NCBI RefSeq assembly: GCF_039544105.1
Contig: NZ_BAABLA010000024.1
DNA: 64,000 nucleotides
From: Haloechinothrix_A salitolerans
GTDB lineage: Bacteria; Actinomycetota; Actinomycetes; Mycobacteriales; Pseudonocardiaceae
Direction: 5' to 3' (one strand)
Shown: one piece after another, positions 1 through 9,537 of the stretch
Numbering within the stretch: the first letter of the stretch is position 1
Layout of the letters: each line of letters opens with the position of its first letter
Program-made: the position numbers and the translations under genes
The notes under the pieces: generated by a model
Told to the model about the DNA's origin: nothing
Seen by the model: the letters and a program-made list of their open reading frames with translations, nothing else
Database searches by the model: none

Positions 1-32
1 TCGACGTCAACTGCGGCGAGTACCACCACTAG
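1..32 (+). CDS. 3' end of an upstream gene (partial)
   Basis: One plus-strand frame runs from the window edge to a TAG at 30-32 and ends in the residues DVNCGEYHH. Only nine codons are visible, so the family cannot be named. The stop is 7 bp before the next ATG, and the AGGAG at 31-35 overlaps this stop, so the gene is probably in an operon with the sulfotransferase-like gene. Confidence 0.45.
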   Translation, partial: DVNCGEYHH

Positions 33-39
33 GAGCGAG

Positions 40-1191
40 ATGCGAGACAGCGTCGGCACGGTCGCGGATCTGCACGACTCGGCCACCAAGGTCACCGGGC
101 TGGACGACTTCGGCGACGACGTCTACCTCGAAGGCCTGGAAGTGTTGCTGGACTCCTACGAACGCGAGGCGGAGCTGACGCCGCTCGGTAACAGCATCAT
201 GCGGGCGTCGCTGCGAGGTGCGCTGGTGGCGCGGCTGTTGGCGGAGGCGGCGTGGCGGCAGTATCCGGACCACGCGGATATCCCCATCGAACGGCCGATC
301 TTCGTGACTGGGCTATCGCGTACCGGGACGACCGCGCTGCACCGGTTGCTCACCGCCGACCCAGCGCACCAGGGGCTCGAGCTGTGGCTCACCGACGTCC
401 CACAGCCGCGTCCGCCGCGCGAGACATGGGTCGACGACCCCATCTATCAGCAAATCAAGGCGGGCTACGACAAGCACCACGCCGAGAACCCTGACTTCAT
501 GGGCTTGCACTACACCTCGGCTGACTCCGTCGAGGAATGTTGGCGGCTCCTGCGGCAGAGCATGAAGTCGGTGTCGGAGGAATGCCTGGCGTACGTGCCC
601 AGCTACTCGCGCTGGTTGTCCGAGCAGGACTGGACTGATGCCTATGCCCGGCACCGGCGATTGTTGCAGCTCATCGGGCGCAACGAGCCAGGCAAGCGCT
701 GGGTGCTGAAGAACCCGAGTCACCTGTTCGCGCTGGACGAGCTCCTCGCGGTGTATCCGGACGCGCTGATCGTGCAGACGCACCGGCCACCAAGCACGAC
801 GTTGGCCTCGACGTGCAGCCTCTCGCTCGCCGCCACCGACGGGTGGTCCGCGGCATTCACCCCTGAGGTAATCGGGCGGACCCAGCTTGACCTGTGGGCG
901 CGCGGGCTAGCGACGTTCGCCGAGGCCAGGACACGGCATGACCCGGCGCGCTTCTGCGACGTCGACTACGACGACTTCGTGGCCGACCCGGTCGGCACCG
1001 CCGAGGGTATCTACCGGCACTTTGGTCTCCCGCTTTCCGACGCCGCCCGCGCCGAGATGCGCCGCGTGGACGCCGAGAGCCGCACTGGCCCGCGCAAACC
1101 GTCGCACCAGTACGCGTTGTCCGACTTCGGGTTGACCGCGGCACAGGTGGAGGAACGGTTCGCCGACTACGTGGGCGCGGCGTCGCGGTAG
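40..1191 (+). CDS. sulfotransferase-family protein in steroid cluster
   Basis: The product is 383 aa. Residues about 88-100 (VTGLSRTGTTAL) form a PAPS-binding P-loop like that of the Sulfotransfer_3 family, and residues near 225 (RWVLKNPSH) fit the second nucleotide-binding region. No signal peptide is seen. An AGGAG lies 4 nt before the ATG. A protein of nearly the same length (Rv3529c) is found in the mycobacterial KstR region, so a role in steroid or lipid conjugation is inferred from context. The acceptor substrate cannot be read from the sequence. The gene converges on ltp3 across a long inverted repeat. Confidence 0.8.
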   Translation: MRDSVGTVADLHDSATKVTGLDDFGDDVYLEGLEVLLDSYEREAELTPLGNSIMRASLRGALVARLLAEAAWRQYPDHADIPIERPIFVTGLSRTGTTALHRLLTADPAHQGLELWLTDVPQPRPPRETWVDDPIYQQIKAGYDKHHAENPDFMGLHYTSADSVEECWRLLRQSMKSVSEECLAYVPSYSRWLSEQDWTDAYARHRRLLQLIGRNEPGKRWVLKNPSHLFALDELLAVYPDALIVQTHRPPSTTLASTCSLSLAATDGWSAAFTPEVIGRTQLDLWARGLATFAEARTRHDPARFCDVDYDDFVADPVGTAEGIYRHFGLPLSDAARAEMRRVDAESRTGPRKPSHQYALSDFGLTAAQVEERFADYVGAASR

Positions 1192-1221
1192 ACGTCCCCG
1201 CGACGGCCACCTTGTGGCGGA

Positions 1222-1306
1222 GTTGATCACGCCTACTCGCGCTGTTGTTCGCGAAACCCGGCGAATCGGACGTATTCGCGCGACAATGCGAGTAGGCGTG
1301 ATCAAC
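1222..1306. terminator. long inverted repeat between convergent genes
   Basis: Perfect 19-nt arms lie at 1222-1240 (GTTGATCACGCCTACTCGC) and 1288-1306, with a 47-nt spacer. The spacer holds a further imperfect stem (TTGTTCGCGAA / TTCGCGCGACAA). It sits 30 nt after the sulfotransferase-like stop and about 80 nt after the ltp3 stop on the other strand, so a bidirectional terminator is the simplest reading. The arms are longer than usual and there is no T-tract. Confidence 0.6.
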
Positions 1307-1387
1307 ATCGGGAGTGGTGACGCCGGGTGTGACGGCCGTCCAGCTGGTGTGCTCAGGGAACGGCATCGTGCGACCGCCGCGCTGCGC

Positions 1388-2544
<1,157 letters not shown>

Positions 2545-2548
<4 letters not shown>

Positions 2549-3600
2549 TGTTGTGCCTCCATCACGGCGACGAGGTTCTGTTGCAGCGCGGGCCCGCTGG
2601 TCGCGTGCGCCAGCGCGCGGTCGGCGTCGCCCGCCATCACCCGACGCGCGGCCTCACCGATGCGGCTCAATCCCGCCGAGAACATCGGGTTGCCCGCCAG
2701 CGCACCGCCGGACGGGCTGATTCGGACGTCGTCGCCGAGCCCGAGCGCGCCCCGCAGGATCAGTTCCTGGTGGGTGAACGGCGCGTGCAGCTCCGCGACA
2801 TCGATGTCCTTGACGTCGAGAGCGGCGCCCGCCATCTCGGTCGACGGTGAACGGGTCAGGTCTCGCGCACCAAGTACGGGGGAGTCGACCCTGTGCTCGA
2901 TACCGGTGATCGCCGCTGGTCGGGACACGATGTCGCGGGCGCGGTCTTCGGCGGCGAGGATGATCACCGAAGCGCCGTCGGTGATCGGGGCGATGTCGTG
3001 CGCCCGGAGTGGATCCGCCGTTAGCGGCGCGTCCAGCAGGTCCGCCACGGACACATCGCCGGAGCGCTGCGCCTGCGGGTTGTCGCGCGCGTCGGCGAGG
3101 CTGCGGGCGGCGACTTCGGCCATGTCCTTCTCGCTCCAGCGGCCGGACTCCAGCCCGAGCCTGGCCTGAAGCGCCGCGATACTGATCGAGTCCGGCCACA
3201 GCGGAGCGACGGTATACGGGTCGGTTTGCAGGCTCAGGACCCGCCGCAGCGTGCCCGCCGACGACTTGCCGAAGCCGTACACGAGTGCGGTGTCGACCTC
3301 GCCGGTGCGGATCTTCACCCATGCTTCGTAAAGCGCCCACGCGGCGTCCATTTCCACATGCGACTCATTGATCGGTGGGAACGCGCCGATGGCGTCCACC
3401 GCGGAGATGAACGAGAACGCCCGACCAGCAAGGTAGTCCGATGAACCGGAACACCAGAATCCGATGTCCGACTTAGACAGTCCGGTTCGCTCAAAAGCTT
3501 CTGCCAGCGTCGGCACCAGCATCTCGACGCCGTTGGTGGTGCCTGGGGTTTGCCGCACGCAGTCGGACTGCGCGAACCCGACGACGGAGACTCGACTCAT
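2545..3600 (-). CDS. ltp4: thiolase-fold lipid-transfer protein Ltp4
   Basis: The product is 351 aa, thiolase fold, of the same class as the next gene. The nucleophile region reads NESHVEMDAAWALYEA, again without the catalytic Cys, so classical thiolysis is unlikely. C-terminal motifs (ELHAPFTHQE, SPSGGALAGNP, HATSGPALQQN) fit the active-site half of Ltp proteins. It overlaps ltp3 by 4 bp and starts 7 bp after the DUF35 gene, so all three are probably co-translated. By analogy with Ltp2 it may act in a heteromeric CoA-thioester aldolase or a related steroid enzyme. Confidence 0.85.
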
Positions 3601-3607
3601 TGCTGCC

Positions 3608-4585
3608 TCACAGGTGGTGTGCGTAGGACTCGTACGGCGCGTCGGGCTCGCCGGTGGGCTCGAAGTGCGCGATGTTGCGCATGCTGGTCACCCACTCCTC
3701 GCGGGGCCGCCAGTGCGCCCGCACCCGCATGCCCATCCGCACCTCGTCGGCATCGCAGCCGCGCACGAGGTGCAGGAACGCGATGTCCGCGCCGTCGAGC
3801 AGGATGTAGGCCACGACGTACGGCGGAGTGATCTGCTGGCCGAGGAATGGCACGTTGACGATGCAGAACGTCGTCACTATGCCGGTGTCGGGCAGTTCCA
3901 CCTCGGTTGTGGTGGGTACGCCGTCGGTGGGGCACGCGCCACGCGGTGGGAGGTATACCTTCTCGCACTTCGGGCAGCGCTGCCCGATCAGCTTGCCCTC
4001 GCCGAGCGCTCGCAGGTACCGGCTCTCCTCGGGCGACACGGTGTGGTCGTAGCCGAGCTTGATCGGGGTGATCATGATGCCGTCGTCCTCTGCCGCTGGT
4101 GGGGCCGGTGACATCGGCGGGGGTGGCTGGTCGTCCGGCGCGTCGGCGGGCGCGAAGTACGCGATGTCGCGAATGTGGCCGACCGGCTCGTCAGCCCAGC
4201 GCACCCGCACTCGCATGCCGGTCCGGATCCGCTCGGGTGAGTCGACGTCGACGGCGTGCAGCAGCGCGGTGTCCGCGCCGTCCAGCTGGATCAGTGCCCA
4301 GGCGAACGGTCGTTGGATCGGCTGGCCCGCGACCGGGTCGGCGCACCAGGACCACGTCAGCACCGTGCCTTCCTGGCCGACCTCGACGAACTCACTCAGC
4401 GGTGCCGCGGTGACAGGGTCGTACTCGACGGGCGGCACGTGCACCCGTCCGTCCGATCCACGGACACCCTCGATGCGGCGCTCGGCGAGGCCGGTCATGA
4501 ACCGTCCGAGCACCGGCCCGAGCGAGCGGGTGTAGTCGAACTGGATCTCAAGCGGTTCCGACAGCGGTGGCGCTTCAGTAGTCAC
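3608..4585 (-). CDS. tandem DUF35 (OB-fold) protein, partner of Ltp3/Ltp4
   Basis: From a GTG at 4585 (VTTEAPPLSEP) the product is 325 aa. It has two DUF35 OB-fold halves. The C-terminal half has the rubredoxin-like zinc ribbon (CPKC, then CPTDG) and the OB core ending RNIAHFEP. The N-terminal half has a parallel OB core ending RDIAYFAP, but its ribbon region carries no cysteines. DUF35 proteins bind acyl-CoA substrates and complete Ltp/thiolase active sites. A longer frame begins with TTG at 4621 but would encode a KstR-like site, so the GTG is preferred even though no strong Shine-Dalgarno precedes it. First gene of the DUF35-ltp4-ltp3 unit. Confidence 0.8.
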   Translation of the reverse strand: MTTEAPPLSEPLEIQFDYTRSLGPVLGRFMTGLAERRIEGVRGSDGRVHVPPVEYDPVTAAPLSEFVEVGQEGTVLTWSWCADPVAGQPIQRPFAWALIQLDGADTALLHAVDVDSPERIRTGMRVRVRWADEPVGHIRDIAYFAPADAPDDQPPPPMSPAPPAAEDDGIMITPIKLGYDHTVSPEESRYLRALGEGKLIGQRCPKCEKVYLPPRGACPTDGVPTTTEVELPDTGIVTTFCIVNVPFLGQQITPPYVVAYILLDGADIAFLHLVRGCDADEVRMGMRVRAHWRPREEWVTSMRNIAHFEPTGEPDAPYESYAHHL

Positions 4586-4593
4586 GATGTGAG

Positions 4594-4607
4594 TGAAACA
4601 TGTTCTC
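4594..4607. promoter_or_regulatory. KstR-like operator
   Basis: TGAAACATGTTCTC matches 7 of the 8 fixed positions of TnnAACnnGTTnnA. It lies 8 nt before the preferred GTG start of the DUF35 gene, which suggests a second operator near the transcription start. Confidence 0.5.
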
Positions 4608-4650
4608 GATATCTCCGGCAAGTATTCACGCTTCAGCGGTGGATGTCATA

Positions 4651-4664
4651 TAGAACACGTTCTA
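4651..4664. promoter_or_regulatory. KstR operator (full consensus)
   Basis: TAGAACACGTTCTA is a perfect palindrome and matches all fixed positions of the KstR box. It lies between the echA19 stop and the DUF35 gene and would control DUF35-ltp4-ltp3. KstR is the TetR-family repressor released by steroid-CoA metabolites; no kstR gene is in this window. Confidence 0.8.
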
Positions 4665-4665
4665 A

Positions 4666-5487
4666 TCATCGACCCTCGAACACGGGCGTGCGCTTCTCGG
4701 CGAAGGCACGTGGCCCCTCTTTGGCGTCGGCGCTGGTGAACACCGACAGCCCGATCGGCGCCTCGATGGTGAAGGCATCCTCCTCGGCCATGCCCTCGGT
4801 CTCGCGCATCGTGCGCAGCACCGCCTGCACCGCGAGCGGGCCGTTGGCCACGATCTGATCCGCCAGCTCCAGCGCCTTGTCGAGCGCGGTGCCGTCCTCG
4901 ACGACGTGTCCGATGAGTCCGATCTCCTTCGCCTCTGTGGCGGTGATGTGTCGCCCGGTCAGCAGCAGGTCGGCGGCGACGGTGTACGGAATCTGCCGTG
5001 GCAGCCGGACCGCGGAGCCGCCCATCGGAAACAGGCTCCACTTCACCTCGGAGATGCCGAACTTCGCGCTCGTACCCGCCACGCGGAGGTCGGTGGCTTG
5101 GAGGATCTCGGTGCCACCCGCGATCGCCGGGCCCTCGACGGCCGCGATCAACGGCTTGCTCAGACGGCGCCCCTTGAGCAGTCCAGGAATGCGCGCGGGG
5201 TCCCAGCCATTTCCAGACATCGCCTTGCCTGGGTCGTTGCGGCTCATGTTCTTCAGGTCGGCGCCCGCACAGAACGACCCGCCCGCGCCCGTGAGCACGC
5301 AGCAGCGGATGGACGGATCGGAGTCGACCTGATCCCATGCGCGCTCCATGATCTCGATCATCTCGGCGCTGATCGCGTTGCGGGCGTGCGGCCGGTTCAT
5401 CGTCACGATCAGCGTGCCCCCGCGCTGCTCAACCAGCGCGTGGGGCGCGGTGTCGTTGTCGTGATCGGCGGCTGCGGTCGACGTCAT
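4666..5487 (-). CDS. echA19: steroid enoyl-CoA hydratase EchA19
   Basis: The product is 273 aa, of the crotonase family. The oxyanion-hole segment reads FCAGADLK. Both catalytic glutamates are visible, in IAGGTEILQATDLR and in FGISEVKWS. In mycobacteria EchA19 hydrates a C24-C22 steroid enoyl-CoA after FadD19 and FadE action. The ATG at 5487 follows an AGGAAGAGG; an upstream in-frame extension of 20 codons has no such support. The gene is divergent from fadD19, as expected for this regulon, with two KstR-like sites in between. Confidence 0.88.
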   Translation of the reverse strand: MTSTAAADHDNDTAPHALVEQRGGTLIVTMNRPHARNAISAEMIEIMERAWDQVDSDPSIRCCVLTGAGGSFCAGADLKNMSRNDPGKAMSGNGWDPARIPGLLKGRRLSKPLIAAVEGPAIAGGTEILQATDLRVAGTSAKFGISEVKWSLFPMGGSAVRLPRQIPYTVAADLLLTGRHITATEAKEIGLIGHVVEDGTALDKALELADQIVANGPLAVQAVLRTMRETEGMAEEDAFTIEAPIGLSVFTSADAKEGPRAFAEKRTPVFEGR

Positions 5488-5532
5488 GGAAACCTCTTCC
5501 TCGGTTGGCGCGGACGTGAATGCGCTCGGGGT

Positions 5533-5546
5533 TGATACATGTTTCA
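5533..5546. promoter_or_regulatory. KstR-like operator upstream of echA19
   Basis: TGATACATGTTTCA matches 7 of the 8 fixed positions of the KstR box. It lies 45 nt upstream of the echA19 ATG. Confidence 0.5.
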
Positions 5547-5599
5547 CGCTCCGTGGTCACCTTGATACCACTGGAGCCAGCTAGACCATTGCCCATAAC

Positions 5600-5613
5600 G
5601 ATAACATGTTCTA
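5600..5613. promoter_or_regulatory. KstR-like operator upstream of fadD19
   Basis: GATAACATGTTCTA matches 7 of the 8 fixed positions and ends 10 nt before the fadD19 ATG. The spacing implies a very short leader or leaderless mRNA, and no clear Shine-Dalgarno is seen before that ATG. Confidence 0.65.
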
Positions 5614-5623
5614 GTTTAGAGCA

Positions 5624-7246
5624 ATGGCACTGAACATCGCTGACCTCATTGAGCACACGGTCGACGCCGTTGCTGAGCGCACCGCCGTGATCTGCGGCGA
5701 TCGGCAGGTGAGCTATGTCGAACTCGACGAGCGCGCCAACCGCCTGGCCCACCACCTCGCAGCAGCCGGGGTCGGCGAGGGCGACCACATCGGGATCTAC
5801 TCCCGCAACTCCATCGAGACGATCGAGGCGATGTTCGCGGCGTACAAGCTCCGTGCCGTCGCGATCAACGTGAACTACCGGTACGTGGCCGAGGAGTTGC
5901 GCTACCTCTTCGACAACGCCGACCTCGTCGCGCTGGTGCACGAGCGTCAGTATGCGCCGACCGTCGCCGAGGTGCTGCCGTCAGCGCCCAAGCTTCGCCA
6001 CGTGGTGGTCGTCGACGACGACTCAGGCGCCGATTACGAGTCCTACGGCGGCGTCGAATACGAGGCCGCGCTGGCCGCGCGGTCGCCGGAACGCGACTTC
6101 GCCGAACGCAGTGCCGACGACCTTTACATCCTCTACACCGGTGGCACCACCGGCTACCCGAAGGGTGTGATGTGGCGCCACGAGGACGTCTGGCGCGTGC
6201 TCGGCGGCGGCATCGACTTCATGACCGGTGAGTACGTGCGGGACGAGTGGGCCATGGCCGAGCAGGCCAAGGAAGGTCCCGGCCTGGTCAGGATGACCAT
6301 CTCGCCGCTGATCCACGGCGCGGCACAGTGGGCCGTGTTCGGTGCGTTGTTCGCTGGCGGCACCGCCGTCCTCGTCTCACAGTTCGACCCGGACGACGTG
6401 TGGCGGACGATCGAGAAGCACCGAGTGCAGGTGCTCGCCTTCGTCGGCGACGCGATGGCCAGGCCGATGCTGAAGGCGTACGAGGCGGGCGACTACGACG
6501 CCTCGTCCGTCGTCGCCTTCAGCAGCCACGCGGCGCTGTTCTCACAGTCGGTCAAGCAGGCCTACCTGGAGACCTTCCCGAACGCGGTGCTCACCGACGC
6601 CATCGGTTCCTCGGAGAGCGGCTTCACCGGGATCAGCATGATCACCAAGGATGCCGATCACTCGCAGGGGCCGAGGGTGAACTTCACCAAGCAGGCGGTG
6701 CTGATCGACGAGGCGGGCGAGCTCATCGAGCCGACCCCCGGCGCGGTCGGGCTGATCGCGCGCGGTGGGCACGTTCCGCTCGGTTATTACAAGGACCCGG
6801 AGAAGACCAAGTCGATCTTCGCCGAGATCGACGGCAAGCGCTACGTCATTCCCGGCGACTACGGCCGCTACGAGGACGACGGGTCGGTGACCCTGCTCGG
6901 CAGAGGCTCGCAGTGCGTCAACACCGGCGGCGAGAAGGTGTTCCCCGAGGAAGTCGAGGGTGCGCTCAAATCGCACCCGGACGTCTATGACGCGCTGGTC
7001 GTCGGCGTGCCTGACGAGCGTTACGGGGAGCGGGTCGGTGCGCTGGTGCAGCCCCACGACGGCGCATCGCTTGACACCGCGACCCTCGACGCGCACGTGC
7101 GCACCAAGATCGCGGGCTACAAGGTGCCGCGCAGTTACTGGATCGTGCCCGAGGTCCGCCGCCAGCCCAGTGGCAAGCCGGACTACCCGTGGGCGAAGTC
7201 TTACGCCGACGAGCACGCGGACAGCGCGCTCGCCGTGACCCGCTAA
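5624..7246 (+). CDS. fadD19: steroid-24-oyl-CoA synthetase FadD19
   Basis: The product is a 540-aa acyl-CoA synthetase of the ANL family. The P-loop motif YTGGTTGYPKG is at about residues 170-180. Later motifs include the YGRYEDDG region and GRGSQCVNTGGEKVFPEEVE, with the C-terminal lysine region SGKPDYPW. FadD19 activates steroid side-chain carboxylates to CoA thioesters. Size, the divergent echA19 and the neighbouring ltp genes support the assignment over another FadD. It is followed 17 bp later by a flavoprotein gene, so it probably leads a five-gene transcript to 12.1 kb. Confidence 0.88.
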   Translation: MALNIADLIEHTVDAVAERTAVICGDRQVSYVELDERANRLAHHLAAAGVGEGDHIGIYSRNSIETIEAMFAAYKLRAVAINVNYRYVAEELRYLFDNADLVALVHERQYAPTVAEVLPSAPKLRHVVVVDDDSGADYESYGGVEYEAALAARSPERDFAERSADDLYILYTGGTTGYPKGVMWRHEDVWRVLGGGIDFMTGEYVRDEWAMAEQAKEGPGLVRMTISPLIHGAAQWAVFGALFAGGTAVLVSQFDPDDVWRTIEKHRVQVLAFVGDAMARPMLKAYEAGDYDASSVVAFSSHAALFSQSVKQAYLETFPNAVLTDAIGSSESGFTGISMITKDADHSQGPRVNFTKQAVLIDEAGELIEPTPGAVGLIARGGHVPLGYYKDPEKTKSIFAEIDGKRYVIPGDYGRYEDDGSVTLLGRGSQCVNTGGEKVFPEEVEGALKSHPDVYDALVVGVPDERYGERVGALVQPHDGASLDTATLDAHVRTKIAGYKVPRSYWIVPEVRRQPSGKPDYPWAKSYADEHADSALAVTR

Positions 7247-7263
7247 GCACAAGAAGGAGCCCC

Positions 7264-8367
7264 ATGCGCACAGAGTTGTGTGACACGCTCGGAATCGACT
7301 ACCCGATCGTCGCGTTCACCCCGTCCGAGCACGTCGCGGCCGCCGTCTCGCGCGCCGGTGGTCTCGGCGTGCTCGGCTGCGTCCGGTTCAACGACGCCGC
7401 CGACCTCGACGCCGCGCTGGACTGGATGGACGCCAACACCGGTGGCAAGCCCTACGGCGTTGACATCGTCATGCCGTCGAAGGTGCCAACCGAAGGCAGC
7501 GTCGGTGACCTCTCGAAGCACATCCCGGAGGAACACCGGGCGTTCGTGGAGCGGACGTTGCGCGAGCTTGGTGTGCCGGAGAAAGCGGACAGTGACGACG
7601 GCGCAGGGGTGCTCGGCTGGCTGCACTCGGTGGCCCGGTCCCATGTGGACGTCGCGCTGAAGCACCCGATCTCCCTGATCGCCAACGCGCTCGGGTCGCC
7701 ACCCAACGACGTCATCGAGCAGGCCAACGGCCATGGCGTCAAGGTCGCCGCGCTCGCGGGCAAGGCGGAGCACGCCGTGAGCCACGTGGACAACGGCGTC
7801 GACATCGTCATCGCGCAGGGCTACGAGGCAGGCGGGCACACCGGCGAGATCGCCTCCATGGTGCTGCTGCCGGAGGTGGTCGACGCCGTCGGCGACCGTG
7901 CACCGGTGCTCGCGGCGGGCGGCATCGGGTCAGGCAGGCAGGTCGCGGCGGCCCTCGCGCTGGGTGCCACCGGGGTGTGGATGGGCTCGTACTGGCTGAC
8001 GACCAGCGAGTACCTCGAGACCATGCGCGAGTCGGGCACCGTGCAGGAGGCGCTGGTCGCAGCCAGTTCATCGGACACCGTGCGCACCCGGATCTTCTCC
8101 GGTAAACCCGCGCGGCTGCTCAAGACCCGCTGGACCGAGTCGTGGGCGCGGCCGGACGCGCCGGATCCGTTGCCGATGCCGCTGCAGAACCTGCTGGTCG
8201 CCGAGGCGCACCAGCGTATCGCCGCGGCCAAGGACCCGAGCGTTGTCGCGATGCCGGTCGGCCAGATCGTCGGTCGGATGAACGCCGTCCGCCCGGTCGC
8301 CGAGTTGATGAGTGAGTTGGTCGCGGAGTACGAGCGGGCGCTGGACCGGCTGGATAAGACGCGCTAA
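7264..8367 (+). CDS. nitronate monooxygenase-family flavoprotein
   Basis: The product is 367 aa, an FMN-dependent TIM-barrel protein. It has the start CDTLGIDYPI, the central AQGYEAGGHTG and the FMN-phosphate loop VLAAGGIGSGRQVAAALALGA. The ATG at 7264 has AAGGAG 4 nt upstream; a longer frame that overlaps fadD19 is not supported. In steroid regulons, members of this family include IpdC, a CoA-ester reductase of ring C/D degradation, and others of unknown substrate. The position after fadD19 suggests a redox step on a steroid CoA ester rather than nitronate oxidation; this is inference. Confidence 0.75.
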   Translation: MRTELCDTLGIDYPIVAFTPSEHVAAAVSRAGGLGVLGCVRFNDAADLDAALDWMDANTGGKPYGVDIVMPSKVPTEGSVGDLSKHIPEEHRAFVERTLRELGVPEKADSDDGAGVLGWLHSVARSHVDVALKHPISLIANALGSPPNDVIEQANGHGVKVAALAGKAEHAVSHVDNGVDIVIAQGYEAGGHTGEIASMVLLPEVVDAVGDRAPVLAAGGIGSGRQVAAALALGATGVWMGSYWLTTSEYLETMRESGTVQEALVAASSSDTVRTRIFSGKPARLLKTRWTESWARPDAPDPLPMPLQNLLVAEAHQRIAAAKDPSVVAMPVGQIVGRMNAVRPVAELMSELVAEYERALDRLDKTR

Positions 8368-8388
8368 CACGGCAGGAAGGAGCGTCTG

Positions 8389-9483
8389 GTGCTGTCTCCC
8401 CTTGACGACTACCCGATACACCAGGTCGCCCAACCGGTGCGCCAGGTCGCGACGAGCGATCGCAACTTCTACGACCGCTACTACTTCAACTGCCACGCCA
8501 GCTCGCCTGAGCTGTTCTGCGTCATCGGGATGGGGCAGTACCCCAACCTCGGCGTGTCCGACGCGTTCGCGACGGTGCGCAAGGGCGACGAGCAGCTCTC
8601 CGTGCGCGCTTCCCGTGAGCTCGGGGCCGACCGAATGGACACCACTGTCGGCCCGTTCCGGATCGAGGTGCTTGAAGGGCTGCGCAGGCTGCGGGTTGTG
8701 CTTGAACCGACCGAGCACGACCTCGCGTTCGACCTCACTTTCACCGGGGCCGTTGCCCCCGTGCTGGAACCGAGGCATGTGCTGCGCCAGCCGCAGGGCC
8801 GAGTGATCATCGACTCCAGTCGCCTTGCGCAGACTGGCACTTGGTCGGGAACACTCACCGTCGCGGGCACCGATTACGACGTCACGCCTGATGTCTGGCA
8901 GGGAACGCGCGACCGGTCCTGGGGTATCCGCCCGGTCGGGGAGCCGGAACCACCCGGCTACGCCGCGGCGCAACCACCCGAGTCGTTCTACTGGTTGTAC
9001 GCGCCGTTGCGGTTCGACGAGTTCAGCATCATCACCATCCTGCAGGAGGATGGTCGCGGCCGTCGCTCGCTCGAGGAAGCCGTGCGGGTGTGGCCGGAGA
9101 GCAGCGGCAAGGAGCCGGAACCGCTAGGGCGCCCCGAGGTCGCGCTGACCTTCACCCCTGGCACCCGTGAAGTCGCTACGGCCGTACTCGACTTCGCCGA
9201 CGGCCCGAAGGTTGAGGTCGAGTGTGTGCTGCCGGTCGCACTCGGCGCTGGCGCCGGATACGGCACCGATGACTGGCGGCACGGCATGTACCTCGGCGAG
9301 CTCGAGGTGCAGGGCCGCGGACACGACGTCGGCGACGCCGCGAAGCGGGCGGCGTACTTCAGCGTCATCGACAACCTGGCGCGTGCGCGCTGCGAAGGAC
9401 GGCTCGGCTGGGGCCTGTTCGAGTTCGCCTGTTTCGGTCCGCACGAACCGTCCGGGTTCACCGGGTGGGACGACGTGGCCTGA
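8389..9483 (+). CDS. uncharacterised steroid-cluster protein
   Basis: The product is 364 aa, starting at GTG 8389 after a GAAGGAG. There is no signal peptide or membrane segment. The sequence is rich in aromatic and beta-type stretches (FYDRYYFNCHASSP, DRSWGIRPVG, ESFYWLYAPLRFDEF), reminiscent of large lipocalin or CrtC-like beta-barrel proteins of actinobacterial lipid clusters. I do not recognise a catalytic motif. It lies 21 bp after the flavoprotein and before an aldehyde dehydrogenase, so it is probably in the fadD19 transcript. A substrate-binding role for a hydrophobic intermediate is only a guess. Confidence 0.6.
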   Translation: MLSPLDDYPIHQVAQPVRQVATSDRNFYDRYYFNCHASSPELFCVIGMGQYPNLGVSDAFATVRKGDEQLSVRASRELGADRMDTTVGPFRIEVLEGLRRLRVVLEPTEHDLAFDLTFTGAVAPVLEPRHVLRQPQGRVIIDSSRLAQTGTWSGTLTVAGTDYDVTPDVWQGTRDRSWGIRPVGEPEPPGYAAAQPPESFYWLYAPLRFDEFSIITILQEDGRGRRSLEEAVRVWPESSGKEPEPLGRPEVALTFTPGTREVATAVLDFADGPKVEVECVLPVALGAGAGYGTDDWRHGMYLGELEVQGRGHDVGDAAKRAAYFSVIDNLARARCEGRLGWGLFEFACFGPHEPSGFTGWDDVA

Positions 9484-9537
9484 ATGAGTCCCCTGAACCC
9501 AATCGGCTGAGCAAGCGCCGGAGTGAGGAGCACGAGC

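Noticed and set aside
4586..4621. TTG-started extension of the DUF35 gene
   Set aside because: It would encode the KstR-like site at 4594-4607, and it has no ribosome binding site. GTG 4585 gives a normal DUF35 N-terminus.
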